A DNA stretch of 64,000 nucleotides from Planctomycetota bacterium (GTDB lineage Bacteria > Planctomycetota > UBA8742 > UBA2392). The stretch spans positions 1 to 64,000 of the forward strand of contig JACKID010000001.1 of the NCBI GenBank assembly GCA_020638675.1, written 5' to 3'. Position 1 is the stretch's first letter; every line of letters begins with the position of its first letter. Both the position numbers and the translations under genes were made by a program. This document shows, piece by piece, positions 54,863 to 63,578 of this stretch. The notes under the pieces are model-generated. The model was not told the origin of the DNA and did no database searches. It worked only from the letters and a program-made list of their open reading frames with translations.

Positions 54863-56239
54863 TCAGTTCAAGCCGTATTCCTTCAGTTTCCTGTATAGCG
54901 TTCGCTCACCGATCTGCAGCGCCTTGGCTGTCTGCTCCCGATTGCCTTCCATCGCCTTGAGCGTGTGGCGGATGGCTTCGCGCTCGATCTGTTCCATGGT
55001 CATTCCTACCAGGCTGGCGGCGCCGGTTTCGCTGCTGCTGATCTGCGCCGCGCGCACCGGCAGGTCGGCCTGCAGTTGTTGCGGCAGGTCGGCCGTGGTG
55101 AGCTTCTCGCCGGACGACAACACGACCATTTCCTCGATCGTGTTACGCAGCTCACGCACGTTGCCCGGCCAGGGGTGCGCGATCAACGCGTTGAGCGCCG
55201 CGTGGTCGATGCCCTTGGCCTGCTTGTCGTACTGCTTCGCGAACTCGTTGATGAAATTCTGCACCAGTAGCGGAATGTCGCCCTGGCGCTCGCGCAGGGC
55301 CGGCAGGTGGATCTCGACGACCTTGAGCCGGAAAAACAGATCCTCGCGGAACTTGCCGCTGCCGACCAGCTCAACGAGATTCTTGTTCGTCGCGCTGATG
55401 ATGCGTACGTCCACGAGCCGCGGCTTGTTGCTGCCGACGGGCGTGACCTCCTTGGCCTCGATCACGCGCAGCAACTTGACCTGTGTCTCCAGCGGCATTT
55501 CGCCGACTTCGTCCAGAAACAAAGTCCCGCCATCGGCCGCCTCGAACTTGCCCTGGTGGTCTTTGACCGCGCCGGTGAACGCGCCCTTCGCGTGCCCGAA
55601 CAATTCGCTGTCGAGCACGCCGCCGGCGAGCGCACCGCAGTTGACCGCCACCAGCGGGCCTTCGCGGCGCTTGGAGTTGAAATGCAGCGCGCGTGCGACC
55701 AGCTCTTTGCCGGTGCCGTTTTCGCCGGTGATCAGCGCGCGGGCGTCGGTCGGCGCGACCTGCCGGAGCCGATTGAAAACCTGCTGCATGGCCGGGCTGC
55801 TGCCGACGATGCCCTCGTAGCCGAACTTCTCGTTTACCAGCCGATGCAGGGCCTGGTTGGCAAGGCTGAGCTGGCGGCGCTCCAGCGCCTTGGCCACGGT
55901 GTTGCGCAGGGCGTCGCGATTGAGCGGCTTTTCCAGGAAGCTGTAGGCGCCCTGGTGCAGGGCCTCGACGGCCTTCTCGACCGAGCCGTAGCCGGTGATG
56001 ATGATGACCTCGACGTCGGCGTCGGTGGCCTTGATGCGTTTCAGGACCTGCATCCCGTCGGTGTCCGGCAGGCGCAGGTCTGTCAGGACCACGTCGAACT
56101 CGCCTTCGCGGAATTTGCGCAGCCCCTCGTCGCCGGAGTGAGCCAGCGTCACGTGATGGCCCGCGCGCTCTAAAGATTCGCCCGCGATCTCCGCATGGGA
56201 GGCGTCGTCATCGATTAGAAGTATGCGAGGCTCAGCCAT
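54863..56239 (-). CDS. NtrC-family sigma-54-dependent response regulator
   Basis: The product has 458 residues. The receiver domain lies at residues 4-118: DDD at 10-12, phospho-acceptor Asp54 in VLTDLRLPDTDG and Lys near 104 (FLEKPL). The AAA+ domain has Walker A GENGTGKE, the sigma-54-contact motif GAFTGA and Walker B LFLDEVGEM. The C-terminal Fis-type helix-turn-helix is NREQTAKALQIGERTLYRKL. It activates RNA polymerase-sigma-54 promoters on phosphorylation. The paired histidine kinase is not in the window, so its signal is unknown. Confidence 0.96.
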   Translation of the reverse strand: MAEPRILLIDDDASHAEIAGESLERAGHHVTLAHSGDEGLRKFREGEFDVVLTDLRLPDTDGMQVLKRIKATDADVEVIIITGYGSVEKAVEALHQGAYSFLEKPLNRDALRNTVAKALERRQLSLANQALHRLVNEKFGYEGIVGSSPAMQQVFNRLRQVAPTDARALITGENGTGKELVARALHFNSKRREGPLVAVNCGALAGGVLDSELFGHAKGAFTGAVKDHQGKFEAADGGTLFLDEVGEMPLETQVKLLRVIEAKEVTPVGSNKPRLVDVRIISATNKNLVELVGSGKFREDLFFRLKVVEIHLPALRERQGDIPLLVQNFINEFAKQYDKQAKGIDHAALNALIAHPWPGNVRELRNTIEEMVVLSSGEKLTTADLPQQLQADLPVRAAQISSSETGAASLVGMTMEQIEREAIRHTLKAMEGNREQTAKALQIGERTLYRKLKEYGLN

Positions 56240-56284
56240 AGGCCGGTAGAAATACCCGACAATTTGGCAGTGTCAAGATGGCAG

Positions 56285-56539
56285 ATGTGTGGTGGTTGGT
56301 TGTTAGTGGCTGGTGTCCGGATCAAGCGGAACATCCGTGAGCTGCAGCCACCCCGTCGCGCCCCAAGCCAAGGCGCGGCCCGCGCGCTACAGCCTTGGTC
56401 GAGGCGCGGCCTGCCCGCCGTAGCCTTGGCGGAGGCGCGGAGCGCCGTCACAGTGGAAGCCCACACCGACCGCGCCCGCGGTCGGTGTGGGTCATGTGCC
56501 ATACCCATATTCGAGGCGCGGAGCGCCGGCATAGGGCGG
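56285..56539. repeat. Left REP-like array of the Y1 transposase locus
   Basis: The array contains GAGGCGCGGAGCGCCG at 56433 and 56512, related GAGGCGCGGCC copies from 56370, and a 12-bp hairpin CCCACACCGACC/GGTCGGTGTGGG (56460-56491) preceded by AGTGGAAG. Its outer edge has GGTTGGTTGTTAGTGGCTGG. The mirror-image set lies to the right of the transposase gene. Confidence 0.8.
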
Positions 56540-56998
56540 CTACGCCGCCGGATCGGGTGTGTAGATTCCGTCGATGAATTCCGAATCGGCGTCCATCCCA
56601 TGGACGCGCAGGAATTCCGCCAGCTCATCGCGGAATGCCTGTTTGCGATGATGTTCTTCCTGCTGCAGCACATATTGGATCGCGCGATCCAAGCTGGATT
56701 GATTGACGCTGAACGCGCCGTACCCGCGCTGCCAACCGAAATCGCGTCCCGCCCAGCGGCTGGTGTTGGACTTCAGTTGGTTTGCGAAGTCCGCGAGCGC
56801 GAGTTTCGGCGGCAGGTCGAACACCAGGTGGCAATGGTCTTCCACGCCGCCCAGCGCGTGCAGGAATACGCCTAGTTCCCGCGCCGCGCCTGACATGTAG
56901 GCGTGCAGGTCCGGCCTGAGTTCGCCGACGATAAGGGGTTTGCGTTCATGCGTGGCGAATACCATGTGGATCAGGATTTTGGATTTCGTGTGGGACAT
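56540..56998 (-). CDS. IS200-like/REP-associated Y1 transposase
   Basis: The product has 152 residues. It is a Y1 HUH-type transposase: the HUH motif is His55-Cys-His57 (EDHCHLVFDL), the catalytic tyrosine is Tyr109 in the helix IQYVLQQEEHH, and the conserved GYGAFSVNQSSLDRAI segment precedes it. Family members cut and join single-stranded DNA at hairpins. The gene is intact. It lies between mirrored palindromic arrays, so it may mobilise or spread these REP-like sequences. No TnpB partner is present. Confidence 0.9.
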   Translation of the reverse strand: MSHTKSKILIHMVFATHERKPLIVGELRPDLHAYMSGAARELGVFLHALGGVEDHCHLVFDLPPKLALADFANQLKSNTSRWAGRDFGWQRGYGAFSVNQSSLDRAIQYVLQQEEHHRKQAFRDELAEFLRVHGMDADSEFIDGIYTPDPAA

Positions 56999-57220
56999 GG
57001 TTCCGTTCGCCTGCGGCGTGTGTCGGCGCTCCGCGCCTTGGAATGTCTCGGCTTGCTAACCCACACCGATCCGCTGGCGCGGATCGGTGTGGGCTTCCAC
57101 TGTACCGGCGCTCCGCGCCTCAACTGCAAACCAGCCACCCACCACCCGCCACTAGCCACTAGCCACCAGCTGCTAGCCACCAGCTGCTAGCCACCAACCA
57201 CCAGCCACGTCGCGAAGCGA
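56999..57220. repeat. Right REP-like array, mirror image of left
   Basis: CGGCGCTCCGCGCC occurs near 57025 and 57107, inverted relative to the left copies. A hairpin with 13-bp stem CCCACACCGATCC/GGATCGGTGTGGG (57060-57093) is followed by CTTCCACT, complementary to the left flank. Outside is an imperfect tandem of CTAGCCACCAG-type units (57131-57208), whose complement resembles the left outer edge. Confidence 0.8.
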
Positions 57221-59869
57221 CTACTGCAGGCCTCGCGCCCAGTTGCCTTCGTGGGTGGCGGGGACGGTCTGGGCGTTCATGACTTGCTCGCAGATCTGGA
57301 CGATCTCTTCGGGCTGGTAGTTGCGGTAGACGAAGTCGAGGCGGAAGCGGTGGGCGCCCATCTTTTCGAGCTCGCGCACGCGCTTGCTCCAGGAGAATGC
57401 CTGCTCGTTGAGGATGATGCTGCGGCACCAGCGGTCCACCGCGAGATACTTCTTGCCGTCCGGGCCGGTCATCTCCATCTGCTTGAAATCGCAGTTCGCC
57501 TTGCCCGGGCAGTGCCCGAGCATGTTGGCGTGCACGCAGGTTTCGGAGGTGAACAGCGGCGTGTCCTGGTAGACGACGACGTCCGCATGATGGGCGAACT
57601 CGCGCAGGATCGGCTTCAGGTTTTCGGCGCCGTCTTCAATGTTCAGCGTGACGCGGCTGACGCCCTGGTCAAGCCAGCTTCGCACCGTCTCGCGGCTCAT
57701 GGCGTAGCAGGGCCAATCCGTCGTGATATCGACCCCGAGCTTGCTGAAGTCGGGCAGGCGCGGCTCGAAGATCGCGACGCCGCTGCGTGGCGCGAGACTG
57801 CGGGAGCGCTTCATGATCATTGACGTGTCAACCCGGCTGCGTTTGTCGATGCCGGCGGCCTGCGCCACGAATTCGAACCCGCCCAGGTTGCTGACCTGGA
57901 AGCGCCGCGCGCCCTTTTCAAACAAGCCCTTCAGCTTGGCGGCGACCATCGGCGCGGTCCACGCGCGCAGCACGATCGGCACGGCGATGCGCAGCTTGTC
58001 GCCGTAGTCTTCGTACGCATCAAGGACGGAATCTTTCGTGCCCTCGGCTACGTCGAGCACGACCTCATCCAGATGCTCCAGCGGCAATGACGCGATGTAC
58101 TCCGGGCGGTCGACCAGCGCCGAAAAGCGCGTCGGCGGCAAAGCGTCGGTGTCGATGGGCCTTTCCGGCTCGGCGGTGATCTCTTCCACGGCCGCGCGGA
58201 TGTTCTGCCGGTGCGCTTCTTCCAGCGCCTCTTCCAGCGCTTCGAAGAACTGGCGGCGGGCTTCGTTCACCTCGGCGGCGGGAACAAACACGCCGGCCGG
58301 GATCATGCCGCTGAAGGTCTTCAGCTCGAAGCGAGTGCTGCCCAGCCGCTCAAAGAAGCGACGCAGGCGCTCTTCGTCCATCGGCTGGCTGTCGGCGAAC
58401 AGCAGCTTGCATGGGTATTCACGCCGGACTTCGTTGGTGAATACGCGCCCCACGATCTCGATGATGCCGGGCATGCCCAGCTCTTCGAGGCGCCCGGCGC
58501 CCGGGTTGACCTTCAGTGACACGTCCAGGTGCACCGGCAGGCGCGCGTGCTGTACTTTCTTGGGCACGCCGGTCGGGTAGCGGCGCTTGATGGCGTTGCT
58601 GCTGATCAGGCGCAGCTCGTCGCCTTCCTGCACGCCTTCGGGCACCGGCACGCTGACTTCTTCGCCCGGCTTCACGGTGAAGACGCGTTTGCCTTGCAGG
58701 TTGATGCGGTCGGTGCCGAACTTGATGGGCTGCGTCGGCAGCTTCTTCGTGCGCGCCAGAATGCCGTCGTGCCGCTCGAACTCGGTGGCGGCGCGGAAGA
58801 TGGCGCGGTCGCCGGTGATCTTCGCGACGGTGCCGAGGTAGACCCCCTGCGGCTCGCTTTCGGCCACGTCGGCCTGGGCCTTGGCGTCGCCGTGGCTGCC
58901 CCGGAAGAACAGGCTGGTAGTCTCGCGTGAGTAGATCAGCTTCAGCTGCTCTTCCATTTCGCGCGCGTCGAACTCGGTGCCGTCGATGAGCTTGCGGTAG
59001 AGGTCGGTCACGGCGGCGACGTACAGCGGCGATTTGCGGCGGCCTTCGATCTTCAGGCTGCTGACGCCGATGTCCGCAATCTGCTTGATCTCGCCGACGG
59101 CCATCAGGTCCTTCATGCTGAAGGCCTTGCCCTTGCCGTCGGGCGTGTCGAACTCTTCGCGGCAGATGTAGGTGCACTTGCCGCGGTTGCCGCTGCGCCC
59201 TTCTTCCTGGCTGGCGAACAGGCACAGCCCGCTATAGCTGTAGCAGAGGCTGCCGTGGACGAAGACCTCAAGCTCGATGTCGGTGGACTTCTTGATCTTT
59301 TTGATTTCGTCCAGCGTCAGCTCGCGGGCGAGGATCGCGCGCTCGAACCCGTTGCGCTCGGCCCAGCGTGCGCCTTGCTCGTTGTGGATCAGCATCTGGG
59401 TGCTGGCATGCCAGTCAAGCCGCGGGAACTGCTCGCGGATCGCACGCATTACGCCCATGTCCTGCAGGATGATCGCGTCGACGCCGATCTGTTCACAGTA
59501 TGCGAGTGACTCAATCAGCTCGGGCCATTCGGCTTCCTGCACGACCGTATTGACCGCGACGTAAACCCTGCGCTCGTTGGTGTGGGCGTGGCCGACGGCC
59601 ATGTTCAGCTCATCGAGGCTGAAATTGACGGCGTTGTCGCGTGCGCTGAATTTCTTGAGCCCGAGATAGACGGCGTCCGCGCCGTAGTCCATGGCGGCAT
59701 AGAACGCCTCGAGTGAGCCGGCCGGGGCGAGCAATTCGGGCTTGTTTGTGATCGGTACGACGCGGGTGGCGCGCTCTTCGTCGACGGGACGTGGCGGAAG
59801 CGCCGGAACAATTGTTGTGTGCTTGGATTCTTCGCTCATCTTCGGCCTTGGCAGCGTGCTCGCCGCCAT
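57221..59869 (-). CDS. U32 peptidase-family protein (RlhA/YhbU-like)
   Basis: The product has 882 residues. The U32 domain starts near residue 45 (ELLAPAGSLEAFYAAMDYGADAVYLG) and carries the signature FVHGSLCYSYSGLC...GRSGNRGKC near 205-230, with four conserved cysteines that in relatives serve an iron-sulfur cluster. After residue 300 a DUF3656-like region follows, then a second U32-like barrel toward the C-terminus (FCHANMLGHCPG-like ETCVHANMLGHCPGKANC). RlhA-type relatives hydroxylate 23S rRNA; others are linked to collagenase or ubiquinone synthesis, so the reaction is not certain. ATG at 59869 or 59839. Confidence 0.88.
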   Translation of the reverse strand: MAASTLPRPKMSEESKHTTIVPALPPRPVDEERATRVVPITNKPELLAPAGSLEAFYAAMDYGADAVYLGLKKFSARDNAVNFSLDELNMAVGHAHTNERRVYVAVNTVVQEAEWPELIESLAYCEQIGVDAIILQDMGVMRAIREQFPRLDWHASTQMLIHNEQGARWAERNGFERAILARELTLDEIKKIKKSTDIELEVFVHGSLCYSYSGLCLFASQEEGRSGNRGKCTYICREEFDTPDGKGKAFSMKDLMAVGEIKQIADIGVSSLKIEGRRKSPLYVAAVTDLYRKLIDGTEFDAREMEEQLKLIYSRETTSLFFRGSHGDAKAQADVAESEPQGVYLGTVAKITGDRAIFRAATEFERHDGILARTKKLPTQPIKFGTDRINLQGKRVFTVKPGEEVSVPVPEGVQEGDELRLISSNAIKRRYPTGVPKKVQHARLPVHLDVSLKVNPGAGRLEELGMPGIIEIVGRVFTNEVRREYPCKLLFADSQPMDEERLRRFFERLGSTRFELKTFSGMIPAGVFVPAAEVNEARRQFFEALEEALEEAHRQNIRAAVEEITAEPERPIDTDALPPTRFSALVDRPEYIASLPLEHLDEVVLDVAEGTKDSVLDAYEDYGDKLRIAVPIVLRAWTAPMVAAKLKGLFEKGARRFQVSNLGGFEFVAQAAGIDKRSRVDTSMIMKRSRSLAPRSGVAIFEPRLPDFSKLGVDITTDWPCYAMSRETVRSWLDQGVSRVTLNIEDGAENLKPILREFAHHADVVVYQDTPLFTSETCVHANMLGHCPGKANCDFKQMEMTGPDGKKYLAVDRWCRSIILNEQAFSWSKRVRELEKMGAHRFRLDFVYRNYQPEEIVQICEQVMNAQTVPATHEGNWARGLQ

Positions 59870-60023
59870 CGTCCTACTGCGTTCTGCGAATCAGTTGGAG
59901 AGACGAAGCTAACAACACGCCTACGATGCGACAACCTAAATCGCACGGCGAAACGCCGGAAACAGTGCATTTGCAACTGTTTGGTTAGCTCGTGGCGAGG
60001 ATGGGTTCGCAGCCCGGCTTTGT
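59870..60023. other. Short gap with 7-bp inverted repeat
   Basis: Only AAACAGT (59960-59966) and ACTGTTT (59976-59982), separated by 9 bases, stand out. No gene or T-run is visible. Confidence 0.4.
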
Positions 60024-60668
60024 CTAAGCCTTCACGGACTTCCAGTCCGCGAGGAACTTCGCCAGGCCGGAGTCCGTCAACGGGTGGTGTACAAGTTGCT
60101 TGAAAACGCTGAACGGGATTGTCGCGACGTCTGCGCCTACCAGGGCGGCATCCAGTACATGGATCGGGTTGCGGATGCTGGCCACCAGAATCTCGGTTTC
60201 GTAGCCGTAGTTGTCGTAGATCTGCCGGATCTGCGGGATGATGCTCATGCCTTCCTGGCCGAGGTCATCGAGCCTGCCCACGAACGGGCTGATGTAGGTC
60301 GCGCCGGCCTTGGCGGCCAGCAGCGCCTGCACAGGCTGGAAACACAGGGTCACGTTGGTTTTGACCCCCTGCTCGCTCAGCCGCTTGCAGGCTTTCAAAC
60401 CCTCGGGAATCAGCGGCAGCTTGATCACGACGTTCTCGCCGTACTTCACGAGCTTGTCGGCCTCCTTGAGCATGCCGTCGCACTCGACGCTGGTGACTTC
60501 CAAGCTGACCGGCCCGGGGACCAGCTCGCAGATCTCTTTGGCGACTTCGTCGAAGGGCCGCCCGGATTTCTTGATCAGCGATGGGTTGGTGGTGACGCCG
60601 TCGAGAATACCCAGCGCCGCTGCTTCCTTGATTTCGCCAACGTCCGCCGTGTCGATGAAGAACTTCAT
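60024..60668 (-). CDS. fsa: Fructose-6-phosphate aldolase / small transaldolase
   Basis: The product has 214 residues. It opens [21 protein letters not shown], and Schiff-base Lys83 lies in [15 protein letters not shown]/TalC-type segments such as [40 protein letters not shown] and VASIRNP are all present. These small class I enzymes either cleave fructose 6-phosphate or act as transaldolases in the pentose phosphate pathway, and the two cannot be told apart here. The length is typical of the small family (about 215-220). Confidence 0.93.
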   Translation of the reverse strand: MKFFIDTADVGEIKEAAALGILDGVTTNPSLIKKSGRPFDEVAKEICELVPGPVSLEVTSVECDGMLKEADKLVKYGENVVIKLPLIPEGLKACKRLSEQGVKTNVTLCFQPVQALLAAKAGATYISPFVGRLDDLGQEGMSIIPQIRQIYDNYGYETEILVASIRNPIHVLDAALVGADVATIPFSVFKQLVHHPLTDSGLAKFLADWKSVKA

Positions 60669-60748
60669 GGTCAGCCCTCATGGATTGCAAAGCGGCAACG
60701 TAGCGCGCCGGGGCGCACATCTCAACGCTGTCAGCGGATTGTTGGTGG

Positions 60749-61498
60749 CTACTCGGTCTGAACGATGTCGCCGCGCCCAATGTCGCGGATTTCGATCTCG
60801 CGCAATACGTTCCCGCCCCAGTCGGTGGCGCGCAGGGTTGCAGACGCCTTGCCGTTCACGATCAGCTCCCAGCTGCCGAAGCCTGCGTACGGGCCTCTCC
60901 CGCGCGGGGGGCCTGACTTGCCGCCACCCTTCAGCTCCAACTCACTGTCGTCCGCCAGTTTTTCGATCGTCACGGCGCCGGCGATGACAGAGCCGTCCTT
61001 CGCAGGGGCATTGCCGTTCGCGCCCTTGGATGGCTTGGCCAGTACCGGGCCACCCGGGCCGAGGGATTTGTCGTTGGCCTCGTAGTACTTCTTCAGGCGA
61101 TCCAGCAGCAGGCTCTGGTCGTGGTCGATCGCGGGCTGGATATCGGCCCGAAAGTTCTCCTGTGCGTGGCTGGTCATGAACACGATGAACCCCAGCCAGG
61201 CGATCATGGCGCCGATCGCAAGCGTTGAGACCACCGTACCCGCGATTGCGAGGCCGCGACCGGCGCGCTTGCCTTCGCGCCCGGTTTCCACGATAGCGAG
61301 CACCCCGAGCACGAGCCCGACCAGCGACGCAATGCCGGTCACGTAGCAGAACACGATCATGCCGACCAGCCCGCAGATCAGCGACGCGATCGCCTTGCCG
61401 CTGGTCGGCTTGGCGCCCATGCCTTCGCCGTAGCCGCCGCCGTAAGGCATCGGCGGTGGAGGCGGCGGAGGAGCCGGCATTGGCGGGGGTCCGGCCAT
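60749..61498 (-). CDS. Pro-rich DUF4190-like membrane protein, third of three
   Basis: The product has 249 residues. It has a Pro/Gly-rich N-terminus, then two transmembrane helices (about residues 36-68 and 82-112) joined by a basic loop (GREGKRAGRG), the DUF4190 arrangement. The C-terminal domain includes LLDRLKKYYEANDKSLGPGGP and ends in beta-rich sequence. The C-terminal domain with the ...YYEANxxSLxPGGP motif is shared with its two upstream neighbours. Its ATG overlaps the previous stop (TAATG). The role is unknown. Confidence 0.85.
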   Translation of the reverse strand: MAGPPPMPAPPPPPPPMPYGGGYGEGMGAKPTSGKAIASLICGLVGMIVFCYVTGIASLVGLVLGVLAIVETGREGKRAGRGLAIAGTVVSTLAIGAMIAWLGFIVFMTSHAQENFRADIQPAIDHDQSLLLDRLKKYYEANDKSLGPGGPVLAKPSKGANGNAPAKDGSVIAGAVTIEKLADDSELELKGGGKSGPPRGRGPYAGFGSWELIVNGKASATLRATDWGGNVLREIEIRDIGRGDIVQTE

Positions 61499-62307
61499 TA
61501 CTTTCCGAAACCGTGGTTTTTCTCGAGGCTCCAGCTCCCTGCCCCGATATCCGAAATGATCAGCTTTGTGTTGGAGCGCGTGTGCGTGATCGTAGCCTTG
61601 GACTTGCCCTCGATGCTCAGCGCGTAGTCCGAGCGGCTGTTGAGCAAATCAGTGTAGGAAACCAGGTCTTCCAGCTTCAGCGCGCCTTCCACTTTCGGCG
61701 CGTCCTCCGGGTACAGCCCGGTGCGCCCGTCGTTGACGATCGGGCCGCCCGGCTCGAGCGAGTTGCCGTTCTCGGCGTAGTAGATCTCCATGCGCTCGCG
61801 GATTGTGGTGAGGTCGGCCTGGATGTTGTCGGCGGTTCGGTCGCTCTCCTGCTGCTGGTGGCGCTGCTGCTCCTCGACGAAGGCGAACAGGAACACGAAG
61901 CCGACGATGGCGGCGACGCTGATGAGCCACATCACGCTGCTCATGATCGTCCCGGCCAGCGCCAGTCCCCAGCCCTTGTGCGTGCCGGCGGGCTGCTTGC
62001 TCTGCTTCATGCCCATGATGCCGGTGACGACGCCGATGATGCCGGTGACGGGGGCGATGATCCAGATGAACACGCTCGCCGCGCCTGACACGATCGAGGC
62101 AATGGCGAGCCCGCTCATGGGCTTTTCGGGCGTGTACTGGAACGGTGGCGGCGGCGCCGGCTGCCCGTAGGGCTGGCCGGGCTGTCCCGGCTGTCCATAG
62201 GCACCATACGGCGGCGGGTACGGCGCCGGACGGGCCGCCGCGGGCGACGGGCGTCCTGCCGCGGCGTCAGCACTTGAGTCTTCGGGGTGGTCGTTGTTCA
62301 TCTGCAT
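61498..62307 (-). CDS. Pro-rich DUF4190-like membrane protein, second of three
   Basis: The product has 269 residues. It has a Pro/Gln/Gly-rich N-terminus (YGQPGQPGQPYGQP), the DUF4190 two-helix unit (SGLAIASIVSGAASVFIWIIAP ... KGWGLALAGTIMSSVMWLISVAAIVGF), then a C-terminal domain with ERMEIYYAENGNSLEPGGPI. The start is 2 bases after the preceding stop and its own stop overlaps the next start, so the three genes form a tight operon. It is predicted to be an inner-membrane protein of unknown role. Confidence 0.85.
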   Translation of the reverse strand: MQMNNDHPEDSSADAAAGRPSPAAARPAPYPPPYGAYGQPGQPGQPYGQPAPPPPFQYTPEKPMSGLAIASIVSGAASVFIWIIAPVTGIIGVVTGIMGMKQSKQPAGTHKGWGLALAGTIMSSVMWLISVAAIVGFVFLFAFVEEQQRHQQQESDRTADNIQADLTTIRERMEIYYAENGNSLEPGGPIVNDGRTGLYPEDAPKVEGALKLEDLVSYTDLLNSRSDYALSIEGKSKATITHTRSNTKLIISDIGAGSWSLEKNHGFGK

Positions 62308-62309
62308 TC

Positions 62310-63383
62310 CTAGTGTCGTCGCGGCATGTCATCGAAGCCAAAGTCGTCGTCTTCCCAGCCGCTGAAGCGGCTGTCGTAGGTGCCGACTTCCTGCCGGATC
62401 CCACCTTCCGGCGTCCAGTAGATGGTGGCGCTGTCTCCGATCACCTCGATGGTGTACTGCCCAATCGGGTTCTTCAACTCGCCTTCGGTTGCCAGGTCCT
62501 CGACCGTGAGCATCGGGCCGGTTGCGGCCGTGTCGTTGCGGAACCCGGCCTTCATTTGCGGGCCGCCGGGCTTCAGGTCGCCCTTGGCCTCCTTGTACAT
62601 TTGTATGCGTTCGCGAATCAGCATGGCGTCCGCGGCGGCGTTGGCCTGTTGCTCCAGCGCGCTGCCGGCGCTCTGCACGAACAGGAGCGCCACCAGCAGA
62701 AAGCCGCCATTCAGCACCAGGCACACAAGGTTGGCGATGGTGCCGCCCAGGGCCATGCCGCGCCCGGACTTCGCCCCCCAGGCCGCCGTTTCGCGCATCC
62801 CGAGGTAGCCGAGAACTCCGCCGATCACGAACAGCGGAATGCTGAACAACCCGAGCGTGAACAAGCCCGTCAGCAAGCCGACGCCGAGGATGACTAGCGA
62901 GACGATCGCCAGCACGCTGGTCGGCTTGCCCATCTGCGGGCCTTGCGTCTGGTAGGGCTGGCCAGGCGGACCGGCCGGCTGAGGGTACGGCTGCCCGCCC
63001 TGCGGCGGATACCCCTGTGGCGGCGGACCGTAGCCCTGTGGCGGCGGGCCGTAGCCCAGCGGGGGCTGGCCGTAGCCTTGCGGCTGGCCTTGTTGCTGGT
63101 ACGCGCCTTGGGGGGCCTGCGGATATGCGTTCGGCGCCTGCTGGTAGCCGGCCGGCGCCTGCGGCTGGTTCGGGATCTGGCGCGTGCGTGCGCGCCCCAT
63201 ATCACCACCGCCGAAGCCTGCGCCGGGCGACTGCTGCGGTTGGCTCAAATATCCTTGCGGGGCGCCGGGCGGCGGACCGGCCGGGCGTGGCGGTTGCGGC
63301 GGCTGGGGCCGCGGTTGTACGGGCCGTGTCTTTCCGGCCTCCCAGGGCGCGGGCTGGAAGCCCTCCGGTTTATCCTCGTTCAT
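62310..63383 (-). CDS. Pro-rich DUF4190-like membrane protein, first of three
   Basis: The product has 357 residues from the ATG with GGGAGCAAGGA upstream. The N-terminus (about residues 20-155) is low-complexity Pro/Gln/Gly/Tyr with repeats such as YGPPPQGYGPPPQGYPPQ. The DUF4190 helices lie near 165-235 (SVLAIVSLVILGVGLL, later GRGMALGGTIANLVCLV). The C-terminus carries ERIQMYKEAKGDLKPGGP. The repeat tail may bind cytoplasmic or cell-envelope partners. It heads the three-gene paralogue operon. Confidence 0.85.
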   Translation of the reverse strand: MNEDKPEGFQPAPWEAGKTRPVQPRPQPPQPPRPAGPPPGAPQGYLSQPQQSPGAGFGGGDMGRARTRQIPNQPQAPAGYQQAPNAYPQAPQGAYQQQGQPQGYGQPPLGYGPPPQGYGPPPQGYPPQGGQPYPQPAGPPGQPYQTQGPQMGKPTSVLAIVSLVILGVGLLTGLFTLGLFSIPLFVIGGVLGYLGMRETAAWGAKSGRGMALGGTIANLVCLVLNGGFLLVALLFVQSAGSALEQQANAAADAMLIRERIQMYKEAKGDLKPGGPQMKAGFRNDTAATGPMLTVEDLATEGELKNPIGQYTIEVIGDSATIYWTPEGGIRQEVGTYDSRFSGWEDDDFGFDDMPRRH

Positions 63384-63578
63384 TCCTTGCTCCCTAAGTG
63401 TTTCCGGGTGCAGCCGGCGGCCGTGGAGTTTATCACACAAGAAACCGGATGTCACAGTCGCGGCGACCTTACAACGCCTATGTTAAGGGCATTGCAGGTC
63501 TGCCGCGGCTACAAACCGGCCCCTCCGTTTGGAACAGAGCGTCTATGTTTAGGCAAACCGGGCGTGAGCTTGCAGCCG

